DNA from: Gymnodinialimonas ceratoperidinii
Lineage (GTDB): Bacteria > Pseudomonadota > Alphaproteobacteria > Rhodobacterales > Rhodobacteraceae
DNA: 64,000 nt
Direction: 5' to 3'
NCBI RefSeq assembly: GCF_019297855.1
Contig: NZ_CP079194.1
Span: forward strand, 1,227,501 to 1,291,500
Shown: piece after piece, positions 42,959 through 51,808 of the stretch
Position numbering within the stretch: position 1 is the first letter of the stretch
Layout of the letters: each line of letters starts with the position of its first letter
Position numbers and translations under genes: made by a program
Notes under the pieces: generated by a model
Told to the model about the DNA's origin: nothing
Seen by the model: the letters and a program-made list of their open reading frames with translations, nothing else
Databases searched by the model: none

Positions 42959-44533
42959 ATGAAAATCGGGGCTCCGAAAGAGATCGAAGCAGGTGAAGCG
43001 CGGGTGGCAATGACGCCGGACTCGGCGCGTCAGCTGCAAAAGCTTGGATTTGACTGTGTGATCGAGACCGGGGCGGGCAGCGCCGCGGGGTTCTCGGACG
43101 CCGCCTACAAGGCCGCGGGCGTCGAGGTCGTGAAGACCGGCGCGGCGCTGTGGAAAGCCGCCGACATCGTCGCCAAAGTGCGCCCGCCCACCACGACCGA
43201 GACCAAGCGCCTGCGCGAAGGGCAGCTTCTGATCTCGTTCTTCTACCCCGGTCAGAACGAAGACGGCATGGAGGCCGCGCGCAAGCAGGGCGCCAGTGTC
43301 ATCGCCATGGACATGGTGCCGCGCATCAGCCGCGCCCAGAAGATGGACGCCCTGTCCTCCATGGCCAATATCGCGGGCTACCGCGCGGTGATCGAAGCGG
43401 GCAACAACTTCGGCCGCTTCTTCACCGGCCAGATCACGGCCGCGGGCAAGGTGCCCCCGGCCAAGGTTCTCGTCGTCGGCGCAGGCGTTGCGGGCCTCGC
43501 GGCCATCGGCACGTCCACCTCGCTTGGCGCCGTCACCTATGCCTTCGACGTACGCCCCGAAGTGGCCGAGCAGGTCGAGAGCATGGGCGCCGAGTTCGTC
43601 TATCTCGACTTCGAGGAGGAGCAACAGGACGGCGCGGCGACGGGTGGCTATGCCTCCGTCTCCTCGCCCGAGTTCCGCGAAGCGCAGCTGGCGAAGTTCC
43701 GCGAGCTGGCGCCTGAGATGGACATCGTCATCACCACGGCCCTGATCCCGGGCCGCGAGGCGCCCGAGCTCTGGACCGAGGACATGGTCGCGGCGATGAA
43801 ACCCGGCTCGGTCATCGTCGACCTTGCCGCCGAGCGCGGCGGCAACTGCAAGCTGACCGTCAAGGACGAGAAGATCGTCACCGACAACGGCGTGACCATC
43901 ATCGGCTACACCGACTTCCCCTCGCGCATGGCCGCGCAATCCTCGACGCTCTATGCCACCAACATCCGCCACATGATGACGGACCTGACGCCCGAGAAGG
44001 ACGGCACGGTCGTACATGACATGGAGGACGACGTGATCCGCGGCGCGACCGTGGTCCATGCCGACGAAATCACCTTCCCGCCCCCACCGCCCAAGGTGGC
44101 CGCCATCGCGGCCAAGCCCAAGGCACCGGCGGCGAAAGAGCTGACGGCAGAGGAGAAGCGCGCGCAGGAGATCACGGCCTTCAAGGAGCAGACCAAGACG
44201 CAGGTGGGCCTCATCGCCATCGGCGCGGCACTGGTTCTGGCCGTGGGCCTGATCGCGCCGGCCAGCTTCATGCAGCACTTCATCGTCTTCATCCTGTCGG
44301 TCTTCATCGGCTTCCAGGTGATCTGGAACGTCGCCCATTCGCTGCATACGCCGCTGATGGCGGTGACCAACGCGATCTCCTCGATCGTGATCCTGGGCGC
44401 GCTGATCCAGGTGGGTTCCAGCTCGTTCCTCATCACCATCCTTGCCGCGGCGGGGATCTTCATGGCGGCCGTCAACATCTTCGGCGGCTTCCTCGTGACA
44501 CGGCGCATGCTCGCCATGTTCCAGAAATCTTAA
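42959..44533 (+). CDS. pntA: NAD(P) transhydrogenase subunit alpha
   Basis: 524 residues in the single-chain PntA layout: N-terminal NAD(H) domain (MKIGAPKEIEAGEARVAMTP; VVGAGVAGLAAIGTSTSLGA), then a linker and four C-terminal TM helices. With PntB it couples NADH/NADP+ hydride transfer to proton movement across the inner membrane, supplying NADPH. Unlike many alphaproteobacteria, the alpha subunit is not split into two genes. pntB follows 12 nt later. A huge antisense frame (42941-45859) is spurious. Confidence 0.97.
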   Translation: MKIGAPKEIEAGEARVAMTPDSARQLQKLGFDCVIETGAGSAAGFSDAAYKAAGVEVVKTGAALWKAADIVAKVRPPTTTETKRLREGQLLISFFYPGQNEDGMEAARKQGASVIAMDMVPRISRAQKMDALSSMANIAGYRAVIEAGNNFGRFFTGQITAAGKVPPAKVLVVGAGVAGLAAIGTSTSLGAVTYAFDVRPEVAEQVESMGAEFVYLDFEEEQQDGAATGGYASVSSPEFREAQLAKFRELAPEMDIVITTALIPGREAPELWTEDMVAAMKPGSVIVDLAAERGGNCKLTVKDEKIVTDNGVTIIGYTDFPSRMAAQSSTLYATNIRHMMTDLTPEKDGTVVHDMEDDVIRGATVVHADEITFPPPPPKVAAIAAKPKAPAAKELTAEEKRAQEITAFKEQTKTQVGLIAIGAALVLAVGLIAPASFMQHFIVFILSVFIGFQVIWNVAHSLHTPLMAVTNAISSIVILGALIQVGSSSFLITILAAAGIFMAAVNIFGGFLVTRRMLAMFQKS

Positions 44534-44545
44534 GGGGCCGGGGTC

Positions 44546-46054
44546 ATGGATTTTGGATTCACCATTGCAGCCTACGCGGTTGCTGCCGTTCTTTTCATCC
44601 TCTCGCTCGGCGGCCTGTCGGGACAGGAAAGCGCCAAGAGGGCCGTCTGGTACGGCATCGCGGGCATGGCGATTGCCGTGCTGGCGACGCTCATCGGACC
44701 GGGGGCGGGGCTCTGGCTCCTGTCGCTGATCCTGATCGCGGGCGGCGCGGCGGTGGGCTACCAGCTCGCCACCAAGGTGCAGATGACGCAGATGCCCGAG
44801 CTTGTCGCGATCATGCACTCGCTCGTGGGTCTCGCCGCCGTCGTCGTGGGCTTCAACGCCCATATCGAACTGGCGCGTGTTGCGGGCATCTTCGCCGACG
44901 CCGGTCTGCCCTATCCGCAGCCCGAAGGCCCGTTGAGTGACGCGGCCTACCTGTTGTCCGGCTCGCTGGCGAGCTTCGGAGAGCTTCTGGCCAAGAAGAC
45001 AGCCGTTGAGGTCGGTATCCTGCGGGTCGAACTGGCGCTCGGCATCTGGATCGGTGCAGTCACCTTCACCGGCTCTGTCGTGGCCTATGGCAAGCTCTCG
45101 GGCGGCTCCTCCATGCTGCCGTTCAAGATCGACACTTCGGCCAAGCAGCTGCCCGGCGGCCACATGCTGAACGCGGGCGCCGCGGCGCTTTCGGTGCTGC
45201 TGCTGATCCTCTACCTCTCGGGCGCGGGTGGCTGGACGCTGATCCTGCTGGCGGCGCTGGCACTCTTCATCGGCTACCACCTGATCATGGGCATCGGCGG
45301 CGCCGACATGCCTGTCGTGGTCTCGATGCTGAACTCCTACTCCGGTTGGGCGGCCGCGGCGATCGGCTTCTCGCTTGGCAACGACCTGCTGATCGTGGTC
45401 GGCGCGTTGGTCGGCTCTTCGGGTGCGATCCTCTCCTACATCATGTGCAAGGCGATGAACCGCAGCTTCGTGAGCGTCATCCTCGGCGGCTTCGGCGGCG
45501 CCAAGGGCGAGCAGATGGCGGTGGAAGGCGAGCAGGTCGCCATCGACGCGGACGGCGTGGCCAACGCGTTGAACGAGGCCGACAGCGTCATCATCATCCC
45601 CGGCTACGGCATGGCGGTGGCCCAGGCGCAGCAGGCGGTCAGTGAGTTGACCAAGAAGCTGCGGGCCAAGGGCAAGAACGTGCGTTTCGCCATTCACCCG
45701 GTCGCCGGGCGTCTGCCGGGGCACATGAACGTGCTGCTGGCCGAGGCCAAGGTGCCCTATGACATCGTGATGGAAATGGACGAGATCAACGATGATTTCC
45801 CCGATACGGACGTCGCCATCGTCATCGGCTCCAACGACATCGTGAATCCCGCCGCGCAAGACGATCCCAACAGCCCGATTGCCGGCATGCCGGTGCTCGA
45901 GGTGTGGAAGGCCAAGCAGGTCTTCGTCTCCAAGCGCGGGCAGGGCACGGGCTACTCCGGCATCGAGAACCCGCTGTTCTTCAAGGACAACACCCGGATG
46001 TTCTACGGCGACGCCAAGGCCTCGCTCGACGCGTTGCTGCCGAAGATCGACTGA
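44546..46054 (+). CDS. pntB: NAD(P) transhydrogenase subunit beta
   Basis: 502 residues with about nine N-terminal TM helices and a C-terminal NADP(H)-binding domain III ([60 protein letters not shown]). Forms the transhydrogenase with PntA. Length and motifs are normal. A near-perfect rho-independent terminator lies 22 nt after the stop, closing the pntAB operon. Confidence 0.97.
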   Translation: MDFGFTIAAYAVAAVLFILSLGGLSGQESAKRAVWYGIAGMAIAVLATLIGPGAGLWLLSLILIAGGAAVGYQLATKVQMTQMPELVAIMHSLVGLAAVVVGFNAHIELARVAGIFADAGLPYPQPEGPLSDAAYLLSGSLASFGELLAKKTAVEVGILRVELALGIWIGAVTFTGSVVAYGKLSGGSSMLPFKIDTSAKQLPGGHMLNAGAAALSVLLLILYLSGAGGWTLILLAALALFIGYHLIMGIGGADMPVVVSMLNSYSGWAAAAIGFSLGNDLLIVVGALVGSSGAILSYIMCKAMNRSFVSVILGGFGGAKGEQMAVEGEQVAIDADGVANALNEADSVIIIPGYGMAVAQAQQAVSELTKKLRAKGKNVRFAIHPVAGRLPGHMNVLLAEAKVPYDIVMEMDEINDDFPDTDVAIVIGSNDIVNPAAQDDPNSPIAGMPVLEVWKAKQVFVSKRGQGTGYSGIENPLFFKDNTRMFYGDAKASLDALLPKID

Positions 46055-46076
46055 TACGATCCTTAAGTTTGCAGAG

Positions 46077-46104
46077 AGCCCCGCCCGATCCGGCGGGGCT
46101 TTTT
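46077..46104 (+). terminator. rho-independent terminator after pntB
   Basis: AGCCCCGCC (46077-46085) pairs perfectly with GGCGGGGCT (46092-46100), loop CGATCC, followed by TTTT. Confidence 0.92.
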
Positions 46105-46206
46105 CGTTTCTGTCCCGCTCGGGACCTCACGCAAATTCACTTTGGGACAACGCCCGGCCGATGTATCCTGCCGCCATTCCAGTTGTCATTTTTCATGAGG
46201 CCTCCC

Positions 46207-46572
46207 ATGTTTCGAGCCCTTTTCAGCGCCACGCTCATCGTCCTTTCCGGTGCCGCAGCAAGCCTTGCGCCCCTGCAGGCACAGGCGACCGGCCACGGCT
46301 GCCTGCAAGTTCAATTCCCGCGCGGGGCCTATGCCCATACGGTCCACGGTCACGCCAACGCCCATCGATCGCAATGCTATTACCTGTCGGTGCGCCCCGG
46401 ACAGCTTGCGCGGGTGCAGGTCACCTACGGGCCGGTCTTCTTCTCGACCACCCACACCCACGGCAATTACACCAACGTGGAGTTCCGGACGGTCAACGGG
46501 GATCTCTACGTCTACGTGCATACCGATTACGCCGGAAGCCAGCCCTACGGGATCGAGTTCGTGTTTGTCTGA
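46207..46572 (+). CDS. small secreted protein, function unknown
   Basis: 121 residues with a signal peptide (FRALFSATLIVLSGAAASLA, cleavage near LQAQA). The mature roughly 90 residues have two Cys (GCLQVQF and SQCYYLSV) and many aromatic and His residues (YAHTVHGHANAHRSQCYY; FFSTTHTHGNYTNVEF), suggesting a small beta-rich periplasmic domain, possibly metal-binding. Start 46207 chosen for the GAGG site; an ATG four codons upstream is possible. I do not recognise the family. It stands alone after the pntB terminator. Confidence 0.7.
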   Translation: MFRALFSATLIVLSGAAASLAPLQAQATGHGCLQVQFPRGAYAHTVHGHANAHRSQCYYLSVRPGQLARVQVTYGPVFFSTTHTHGNYTNVEFRTVNGDLYVYVHTDYAGSQPYGIEFVFV

Positions 46573-46670
46573 ATGCCACGTCCGAGATCAGGTCTGCGGG
46601 CTGGTCACGACGCGTCAGATGGCTATTGATGGGCGTGAAGGCTCACGCTGCCCCTGAAGGTTGATCCCGT

Positions 46671-47240
46671 TTGAACACCCCTGCGCATTTGATTTTCGGC
46701 GCCGCGGCCTTTGGTCAGCCTCACCACCGCTGGACAATCGCCGCCGCGCTGGCGGGCGGCTTGGCCCCGGACCTGTCGCTCTACCTGATGGTGGGATGGC
46801 ATCTGGCCATTGCCGGGACCGAGGCCCGGGTGGTCTTCGGAGAGCTCTATTACTCCGACGCCTGGCAGGCCGTCTTCGCGGTCGACAATTCGATCCTGCT
46901 GTGGGGCGCGCTGCTGATCGTGGCGCTTGCGGCGGGTTGGCGTGTCCTCACGGCCTTTACGGGCGCGGCGCTGCTCCATATCGCCTTCGATCTGCCGCTC
47001 CATGCCGGGGACGGGCGGGCGCATTTCTGGCCGGTGAGCCGGTGGATCTACGACAGTCCCGTCAGCTATTGGGACCGGAGCCACTACGCGGGATGGGTCG
47101 GCCCGGCTGAATTGGCGATATGCATCCTACTGACGGCGCTGTTGTGGTGGCGCGTCTCGGATTGGCGCTGGCGCGCGGGCTTCGCGCTGCTGCTCCTCGC
47201 CGAGTTCATGTCCAACAACATCTGGCGCTTCATATTCTGA
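46671..47240 (+). CDS. integral membrane protein, YdjM/DUF457-like metal-dependent hydrolase
   Basis: 189 residues, mostly hydrophobic with about four TM helices. His/Asp residues lie at membrane edges: MNTPAHLIFGAAAFG, GGLAPDLSLYLM and LLHIAFDLPLH, a pattern of the LexA-regulated membrane-bound metal-dependent hydrolase family (DUF457-like). Homologues are sometimes labelled CobQ, which the sequence does not support. The start is TTG at 46671; a stop lies 9 nt upstream in frame and no ATG fits. GAAGG lies 10 nt before it. Confidence 0.7.
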   Translation: MNTPAHLIFGAAAFGQPHHRWTIAAALAGGLAPDLSLYLMVGWHLAIAGTEARVVFGELYYSDAWQAVFAVDNSILLWGALLIVALAAGWRVLTAFTGAALLHIAFDLPLHAGDGRAHFWPVSRWIYDSPVSYWDRSHYAGWVGPAELAICILLTALLWWRVSDWRWRAGFALLLLAEFMSNNIWRFIF

Positions 47241-47254
47241 CCCGAGCCACAGGC

Positions 47255-47437
47255 CTATTTCGTGAGGATCAACTTGCCCGCCCGGGTGATGCGAAGCGTA
47301 TAGGTCTTGTCGTCGAGCACGATCATCGCGGTACCCTCGTCGCCGACAAGTCGCTGCGCATCATAGACAGGGTTGCTCGGCGGACGCATTGCCGGCGGCG
47401 TGCGGTCGGGATCGGAGAGGCGGGTTTGCAGGGTCAT
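47255..47437 (-). CDS. hemP: hemin uptake protein HemP
   Basis: 60 residues ending in the HemP core: YDAQRLVGDEGTAMIVLDDK, then YTLRITRAGKLILTK. HemP is a small protein tied to heme/iron uptake loci; in some beta- and alphaproteobacteria it acts as a regulator or activator of heme receptor expression. No heme receptor or HmuTUV genes are in this window, so it is an orphan here. The open frame continues upstream to 47581, but the ATG at 47437 fits the family size. Confidence 0.88.
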   Translation of the reverse strand: MTLQTRLSDPDRTPPAMRPPSNPVYDAQRLVGDEGTAMIVLDDKTYTLRITRAGKLILTK

Positions 47438-47473
47438 GGGAGGGGGCTCCTTTGCATCGGGTTGGTTGAGGCA

Positions 47474-47502
47474 ATCCTTACTAAATGAGTCGGACTTGTC
47501 AA
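47474..47502 (-). promoter_or_regulatory. candidate hemP promoter with partly symmetric element
   Basis: On the minus strand, TTGACA (47502-47497) is a consensus -35 box, 17 bp before AAGGAT/TAAGGAT (about 47480-47474). The spacer contains TGACAAGTCCGACTCA, loosely like the TGA-N-TCA arrangement of iron-responsive (RirA-type) sites, but the spacing is one base longer than the published TGA-N9-TCA form I know. Regulation by iron is therefore an inference. Confidence 0.35.
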
Positions 47503-47637
47503 TCCTGACAAAAACAATCGGATGTTGGCTTGGGCCACAGGGGGCGCTCTCGGGATTCAGGCAGCAACGCAACGGTCGCAAAGCCTTCTTGAGCGGGGGA
47601 ATTGAACCGGCGTGACGTGCGTGACATCACGAGGGTC

Positions 47638-48141
47638 ATGAGTGACACGACGCACCCTGACCCGGACGCCAACCCGCAACGGCCATTGCGGATAAGGGCG
47701 GAGTCCAAACGCGATCCCCGAACACAGTTCGCGGGTTTGCCGTTTCGCGTGGTCAAGGGCGACAAGGGCAAGAAGATACAGATCCTGCTGGTGACCTCGC
47801 GAGAGACGAAGCGGTGGATCATTCCCAAGGGCTGGCCGATGGATGGCCTGACCCCCGGCGAGGCTGCCGCGCAGGAAGTCTGGGAAGAAGCGGGCGCGAT
47901 CGGCAAGCCCTATGACGTGTGCCTCGGCCTATACTCCTACCGAAAGTGGATGAATGAGGACACGGCGCTGCCGGTCATCGTTGCCGTGTTCCCGGTGAAG
48001 GTGCGACGGCTGGAAAAGGAGTATCCGGAGGTTGCCGAGCGCCGCCGGAAATGGTTCAGCCTGAAGAAAGCGGCGCAGAAGGTGGAAGAGAAAGACTTGC
48101 AGCAGCTGATCGCGACCTTCTCGCTGGATCGGCTAAAATGA
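47638..48141 (+). CDS. NUDIX hydrolase
   Basis: 167 residues with a Nudix box near residues 62-84: GLTPGEAAAQEVWEEAGAIG, matching GX5EX7REUXEEXGU except that the usual Arg-Glu is QE. The layout (FRVVKGDKGKKIQILLVTSR, then WIIPKGWPMDG) resembles diphosphoinositol-polyphosphate phosphohydrolase-type Nudix proteins in Rhodobacteraceae. Substrate unknown. GAGGG precedes the ATG at 47638; a TTG 12 codons earlier is possible. The DUF1178 gene follows after 46 bp. Confidence 0.9.
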   Translation: MSDTTHPDPDANPQRPLRIRAESKRDPRTQFAGLPFRVVKGDKGKKIQILLVTSRETKRWIIPKGWPMDGLTPGEAAAQEVWEEAGAIGKPYDVCLGLYSYRKWMNEDTALPVIVAVFPVKVRRLEKEYPEVAERRRKWFSLKKAAQKVEEKDLQQLIATFSLDRLK

Positions 48142-48187
48142 CGGTTGCGCTTGAAGCGCGGTAAAATTCGCATAGATTCCAAGTGTT

Positions 48188-48640
48188 ATGATCAGATACG
48201 CGTTGAAATGTGGCGAAGGCCATCAGTTCGAGAGCTGGTTCCAATCGGCGGAGGCCTTTGAGGGACTGGCCGCGCGCAGCCTGCTGAGCTGCGCGATCTG
48301 TGGCGGGGCTGACGTATCGAAAGCGATGATGGCACCCCGCGTGACGTCCGAACCGGACGCCCCGGCGGCTGCATCCGGTGCTGTGGCTGAGACAAAGCGG
48401 CCCCTCTCCGCGCCCGCCCACCCCGCCGAGGCCGCGTTGCGCGCCTTGCGGAGCTTCGTGGAAAAGAACTCGACCAATGTTGGCAGCAACTTCGCACGCG
48501 AGGCACGGGCGATGCATCTTGGTGATATCCCGGAGAAGCCGATCTACGGACAGGCAGCCCCGGACGAGGCCAAGTCGCTGATCGAAGACGGCGTGCCGAT
48601 CCTCCCGCTTCCCGGCGTGCCGGGTGACAAGGCCAACTAG
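48188..48640 (+). CDS. DUF1178 family protein
   Basis: 150 residues with the DUF1178 N-terminus MIRYALKCGEGHQFESWFQS and a paired-Cys zinc-ribbon-like element (C8 and SCAICGGADVSKAMMAPRV), then a conserved C-terminal half (FVEKNSTNVGSNFAREARAM; GDIPEKPIYGQAAPDEAKSL). Widely conserved in alphaproteobacteria with no known role. It follows the NUDIX gene and is probably cotranscribed. Confidence 0.93.
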   Translation: MIRYALKCGEGHQFESWFQSAEAFEGLAARSLLSCAICGGADVSKAMMAPRVTSEPDAPAAASGAVAETKRPLSAPAHPAEAALRALRSFVEKNSTNVGSNFAREARAMHLGDIPEKPIYGQAAPDEAKSLIEDGVPILPLPGVPGDKAN

Positions 48641-48713
48641 GGCTTGAAGCGTCATCGCTCGGTGCCTGGGTTTCGCGCCAGATCGAGCGAGGTGCGGAGG
48701 CAGCGGGGGATTT

Positions 48714-48738
48714 CCGTATTTAAGAAAAGATGAAGGGG
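48714..48738 (-). repeat. 3'-UTR element, copy D (downstream of GT2 gene 48743)
   Basis: On the minus strand, 4 nt past the stop, CCCCTTCATCTTTTC then TTAAATACGG matches copy C at 41902-41926 in 24 of 25 positions. Unlike the other copies, the sequence that follows does not fold into a clear GC hairpin. Confidence 0.7.
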
Positions 48739-48742
48739 GCGG

Positions 48743-49927
48743 TCAGCGCCACGTGCCGTAATCGGGGGTGACGCCTTTGGCGAGGAGCTCTTGGGCGTCC
48801 TCGGCGTCCCGCATATGTTCCATGCGGCGCACGGATTGGGCGACTGCGCGGGCGATCTCCCTGTCCGGGACACCCTGCGCCTGCATTTGGGCAACGGTCT
48901 CTTTGCCTTGCGGTGCCAGTGGTTGCGGGAAGAGGACCGCGTCCAGCGCGTCGAAAGGGGTTTGCGATGCCTCTTCAAGGGCAGCCATGCGGCGGGCGTA
49001 ATCGGGAGAGGCGCGCAGGGCGTCGCGCGCGCGCGCGTGCCATGCGAGCGCGGTTTCGTAGAGGTCCGAGAGGGTCGGGTCGGCAAGGTAGCCTGCGACG
49101 TGGGCGCGCGTTGGCTCGGCGTAGCGGAGAAGCTGGCGCTGCTCTGTCTCGTTTCGGTTGAAGATGCCGTAGTAGGTCGCGTCGTATTTGTCGGGCTTGG
49201 CGTTGACGTTGCCGCGCGCGGCGCGGCGCAGAAAGGCCTCGGCGCTTTGGGTGGCGAAATGGGCGATTTCGGCATGGGCATAGCCGAGCGTCGCGAGGGA
49301 CGACCGCCACATGCCCTCCATGAAGCCGTGTGTCATCGGCTTGGCGGAGCCGTTGACCCATTCCCGCGCGTGCAAGGCGGACTTGTCGCTTCCCTTGATC
49401 GTCGGGCGATGGATGCCGAGTTTCATGTTGTCGAAGGGCTGGAACAGCGTTTTCACGCCCCATCCCTTGCGGAAGAGATCCGGGGCGCCGCGGGTGTAGG
49501 CCTCGGTCACGGGCATGTCCGTCCAGTCGCTATGTCCGTTGGCGCCCATCATGCGCCAGGTCAGCGCGAAGCCATCGGCTTGGGGCGCCGTCGCGAGGAG
49601 ATCATCGAGTTGCCCCGCGCCGGTCCTGATCGAAAGGTATTCGTCGACGTCCAGCGCGATGAGCCACTCGCTATCCGTCACCTCGGGCAGCTTCATGGCG
49701 CGGCGCAGCGCGAGGGGCTGCGCCTTTCCGCCGTCGGGCACCTTGTTGCGGTGGTGGGTCACTTCGCCCATCTGTTCGAGCCGGTCGAGCAGCGCATCGG
49801 TGCCATCGCTGCAATCGTTGGTGAAAACGACGATGCGATCGAAACCGATGATACGGTGATGGGCGATCCAATGCAGCAGGAAGGGCGCCTCGTCCTTCAT
49901 CATCGTGACGATGGTGCGGCCGGGCAT
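48743..49927 (-). CDS. glycosyltransferase family 2 (Glyco_tranf_2_4-type), distal copy
   Basis: 394 residues from MPGRTIVTMMKDEAPFLLHW. The GT-A nucleotide-binding start (VVFTNDCSDGTDALLDRLEQ) and a DXD-type metal site in ALDVDEYLSIR (about 105-115) are intact; RGNVNAKPDKYDATYYGIFN is shared with the 58540 gene. The last roughly 100 residues are helical. It is the last gene of the minus-strand glycan cluster and starts 4 nt after the preceding stop. Sugar donor and acceptor unknown. Copy D of the 3'-UTR element follows it. Confidence 0.85.
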   Translation of the reverse strand: MPGRTIVTMMKDEAPFLLHWIAHHRIIGFDRIVVFTNDCSDGTDALLDRLEQMGEVTHHRNKVPDGGKAQPLALRRAMKLPEVTDSEWLIALDVDEYLSIRTGAGQLDDLLATAPQADGFALTWRMMGANGHSDWTDMPVTEAYTRGAPDLFRKGWGVKTLFQPFDNMKLGIHRPTIKGSDKSALHAREWVNGSAKPMTHGFMEGMWRSSLATLGYAHAEIAHFATQSAEAFLRRAARGNVNAKPDKYDATYYGIFNRNETEQRQLLRYAEPTRAHVAGYLADPTLSDLYETALAWHARARDALRASPDYARRMAALEEASQTPFDALDAVLFPQPLAPQGKETVAQMQAQGVPDREIARAVAQSVRRMEHMRDAEDAQELLAKGVTPDYGTWR

Positions 49928-49931
49928 CCGC

Positions 49932-50795
49932 TCAGACCTCCGGGCCGTGGCGGAGCAGCCCGCCCTCGACGTCGAGCGCGCGGGCTTCGCGGTCGGAGAG
50001 GGTGTGGAGATCATCGAAGAGGGCGCGGTAGGCGGGCTCCGGATCAGGGCTGGCGGCGATCTCGCCCAGGCGGTCTTTCACCGGTTGTGCGAAACCATGG
50101 GCGCCGGCCCGCCAGTCGACCTTGGCCCGCCAACGGTCGTAGTCGGGGGCGGCGTAGTGCAGGAGGTGTGCGCCCTCGGGCGCGCCCCAGACCGGACCGG
50201 GCGTGCGCGCGCCCTCGGCGTCAGTGGCCCAATGGAGTTTCATCCGCAGCCCCTGCTGGCCCGCGCGGTGGAAGCTCTTCCCCTCCGGGTGGTAGGTCAG
50301 GCCGAAACGGGCGCGCAGGAGGGGCGCCTTGTCGCCGTAGACCCGGTCCACCGCGGCGCGCTCGATGGGGGTGCGAAAGGCCTCGGACCCGTCGGAGAGA
50401 CGCAGCTGTTCGGCGCTGAGAACCCGCAATGACAGAGCCTCGTCCGGCAGGCTGTCGAGCGCCGCGTTGATGGGCCGATCGCGGAGCCACATCAGCTCGT
50501 CTGCGTCGAGAACGAGGAGCCAGCCTTCGCGGAGCTCGCGGTAGGCCAGCGTCAGTACCGCGCGTTGGCGACGGGTGAAACGGGCGTCAGGCTTGACGCC
50601 GGCCTGCGCCCAGAGCTCCGGCGTGCAGGGGCGCGCATCGATGCGCGGCTCGCCCGCGAGGCGGGGCAGACAGGGGTCGTTCGGGTCGTCAAGAAAGAGG
50701 ATGATCCGCGCGGCGCCCTGGCCCAGATGCCAACGCAGGAAACGTTCGAGGATCGGCCAAGGCTCACGCGCGATGGTGGCGACGGTGAAGGTCAT
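49932..50795 (-). CDS. glycosyltransferase family 2-like protein
   Basis: 287 residues from MTFTVATIAREPWPILERFL. A shorter relative of its neighbours: RIILFLDDPNDPCLPRLAGE replaces the TNDCSDGTD loop, and the metal motif is VLDADELMWLRD (about 103-114). The middle contains YHPEGKSFHRAGQQGLRM. The ATGA overlap with the upstream GT2 gene (50792-50795) shows translational coupling. Likely cytosolic, adding one sugar to a glycan or protein acceptor; donor unknown. Confidence 0.8.
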   Translation of the reverse strand: MTFTVATIAREPWPILERFLRWHLGQGAARIILFLDDPNDPCLPRLAGEPRIDARPCTPELWAQAGVKPDARFTRRQRAVLTLAYRELREGWLLVLDADELMWLRDRPINAALDSLPDEALSLRVLSAEQLRLSDGSEAFRTPIERAAVDRVYGDKAPLLRARFGLTYHPEGKSFHRAGQQGLRMKLHWATDAEGARTPGPVWGAPEGAHLLHYAAPDYDRWRAKVDWRAGAHGFAQPVKDRLGEIAASPDPEPAYRALFDDLHTLSDREARALDVEGGLLRHGPEV

Positions 50796-51808
50796 GGCTC
50801 GGCGGGGGCTTCGGCCATGCGTTCCAGCAATTGCGCGAAGTCGTCTCGTTCGCGCAGTTTCGCGGCGCTGTCGCGGTGGAACGCGAGCGAGGCCTCGTGC
50901 CATTCGCGCAGCGTCGGGTCGGACATCAACTCGGCGCGAATTTCAGCGTACTTTGGATGGCCCGCTACGGCCCGGGTGTCGACGGTTCCCGGCGCGTTGT
51001 AATCGCGCCAGTATCGCACGGCACGCTCATCATCGAGGCGCGGGGCACCCACGACATCGCCGCGTGACACCTTCATCAGGTAGCCGTCTTCGGAGCGGAT
51101 TGCGTAATGGTTGAACTGCGCCAGATCGTTCGAGCCGATCGGTTCCACCGCCTTGGCCTTGCCATTCACCCAGTCGTCGGAGAACACGCGGCCCGATCCA
51201 TCGATCCAGCGGTATCCCGTGTCCGAAAAATCATGGCGTCGGGGGCGATGGTTGCGTCGCACCGAGAACTTGATCTTGTTGTGGAACATCGTCTTGATCG
51301 CGTTCGAGAGCCTCTTGCCCGTCTCGGCCGCGTGTTCGTAATCCTTCGATTGTACGGTGAACTGACGCGTCGCCGGAAGATCCTCGATCCGCGAGACACC
51401 GGAAGACCCGAACGGCATGGAGGTGAAAGAGACCACGTCGAAGCCGCCCGCAGCGTCGTGGAGGGCCTGCAAGGTGCCGTCTCCGGTCCAGACCTGAAGA
51501 AACTCGTCCACATCGGTGAAATAGATCCAACCGGCATCCTTGTAGATGGTGAACAAGGTGGCGTAGCGCACCGCCATGACCTGCCAGTTGGTCTTCTCCG
51601 GGAACAATGACTTGGGGTTGGCCACGTGCTTGAGGTTTATCAGCTTCTCAAGGCGATCAAGGATGCGGTCGGTGTGGTCGTTGCAATCATTTGTGACCAC
51701 CATGAAGCTGTCGAAACCCACGGCCATGTGATGGGCGACCCAATCGATGATATAGGGGCCCTCGTTTTTCATCGCGGTGACGATCAAGGCGGGTTGGTTT
51801 TCCAGCAT
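50792..51808 (-). CDS. glycosyltransferase family 2 (Glyco_tranf_2_4-type)
   Basis: 338 residues: LIVTAMKNEGPYIIDWVAHH, VVTNDCNDHTDRILDRLEKL and the metal motif IYFTDVDEFLQVWTGDG. The same opening block is found in the genes at 48743 and 58540, so these are paralogues. The 1-nt overlap upstream and 4-nt overlap downstream place it in the middle of a tightly coupled operon. It ends in a helical region (EWHEASLAFHRDSAAKLRER). Confidence 0.87.
   Translation of the reverse strand: MLENQPALIVTAMKNEGPYIIDWVAHHMAVGFDSFMVVTNDCNDHTDRILDRLEKLINLKHVANPKSLFPEKTNWQVMAVRYATLFTIYKDAGWIYFTDVDEFLQVWTGDGTLQALHDAAGGFDVVSFTSMPFGSSGVSRIEDLPATRQFTVQSKDYEHAAETGKRLSNAIKTMFHNKIKFSVRRNHRPRRHDFSDTGYRWIDGSGRVFSDDWVNGKAKAVEPIGSNDLAQFNHYAIRSEDGYLMKVSRGDVVGAPRLDDERAVRYWRDYNAPGTVDTRAVAGHPKYAEIRAELMSDPTLREWHEASLAFHRDSAAKLRERDDFAQLLERMAEAPAEP

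Noticed and set aside
42941..45859. 972-residue open frame antisense to pntAB
   Set aside because: Low-complexity His/Asp/Arg-rich translation with no domain; produced by GC-rich third positions of pntA and pntB.
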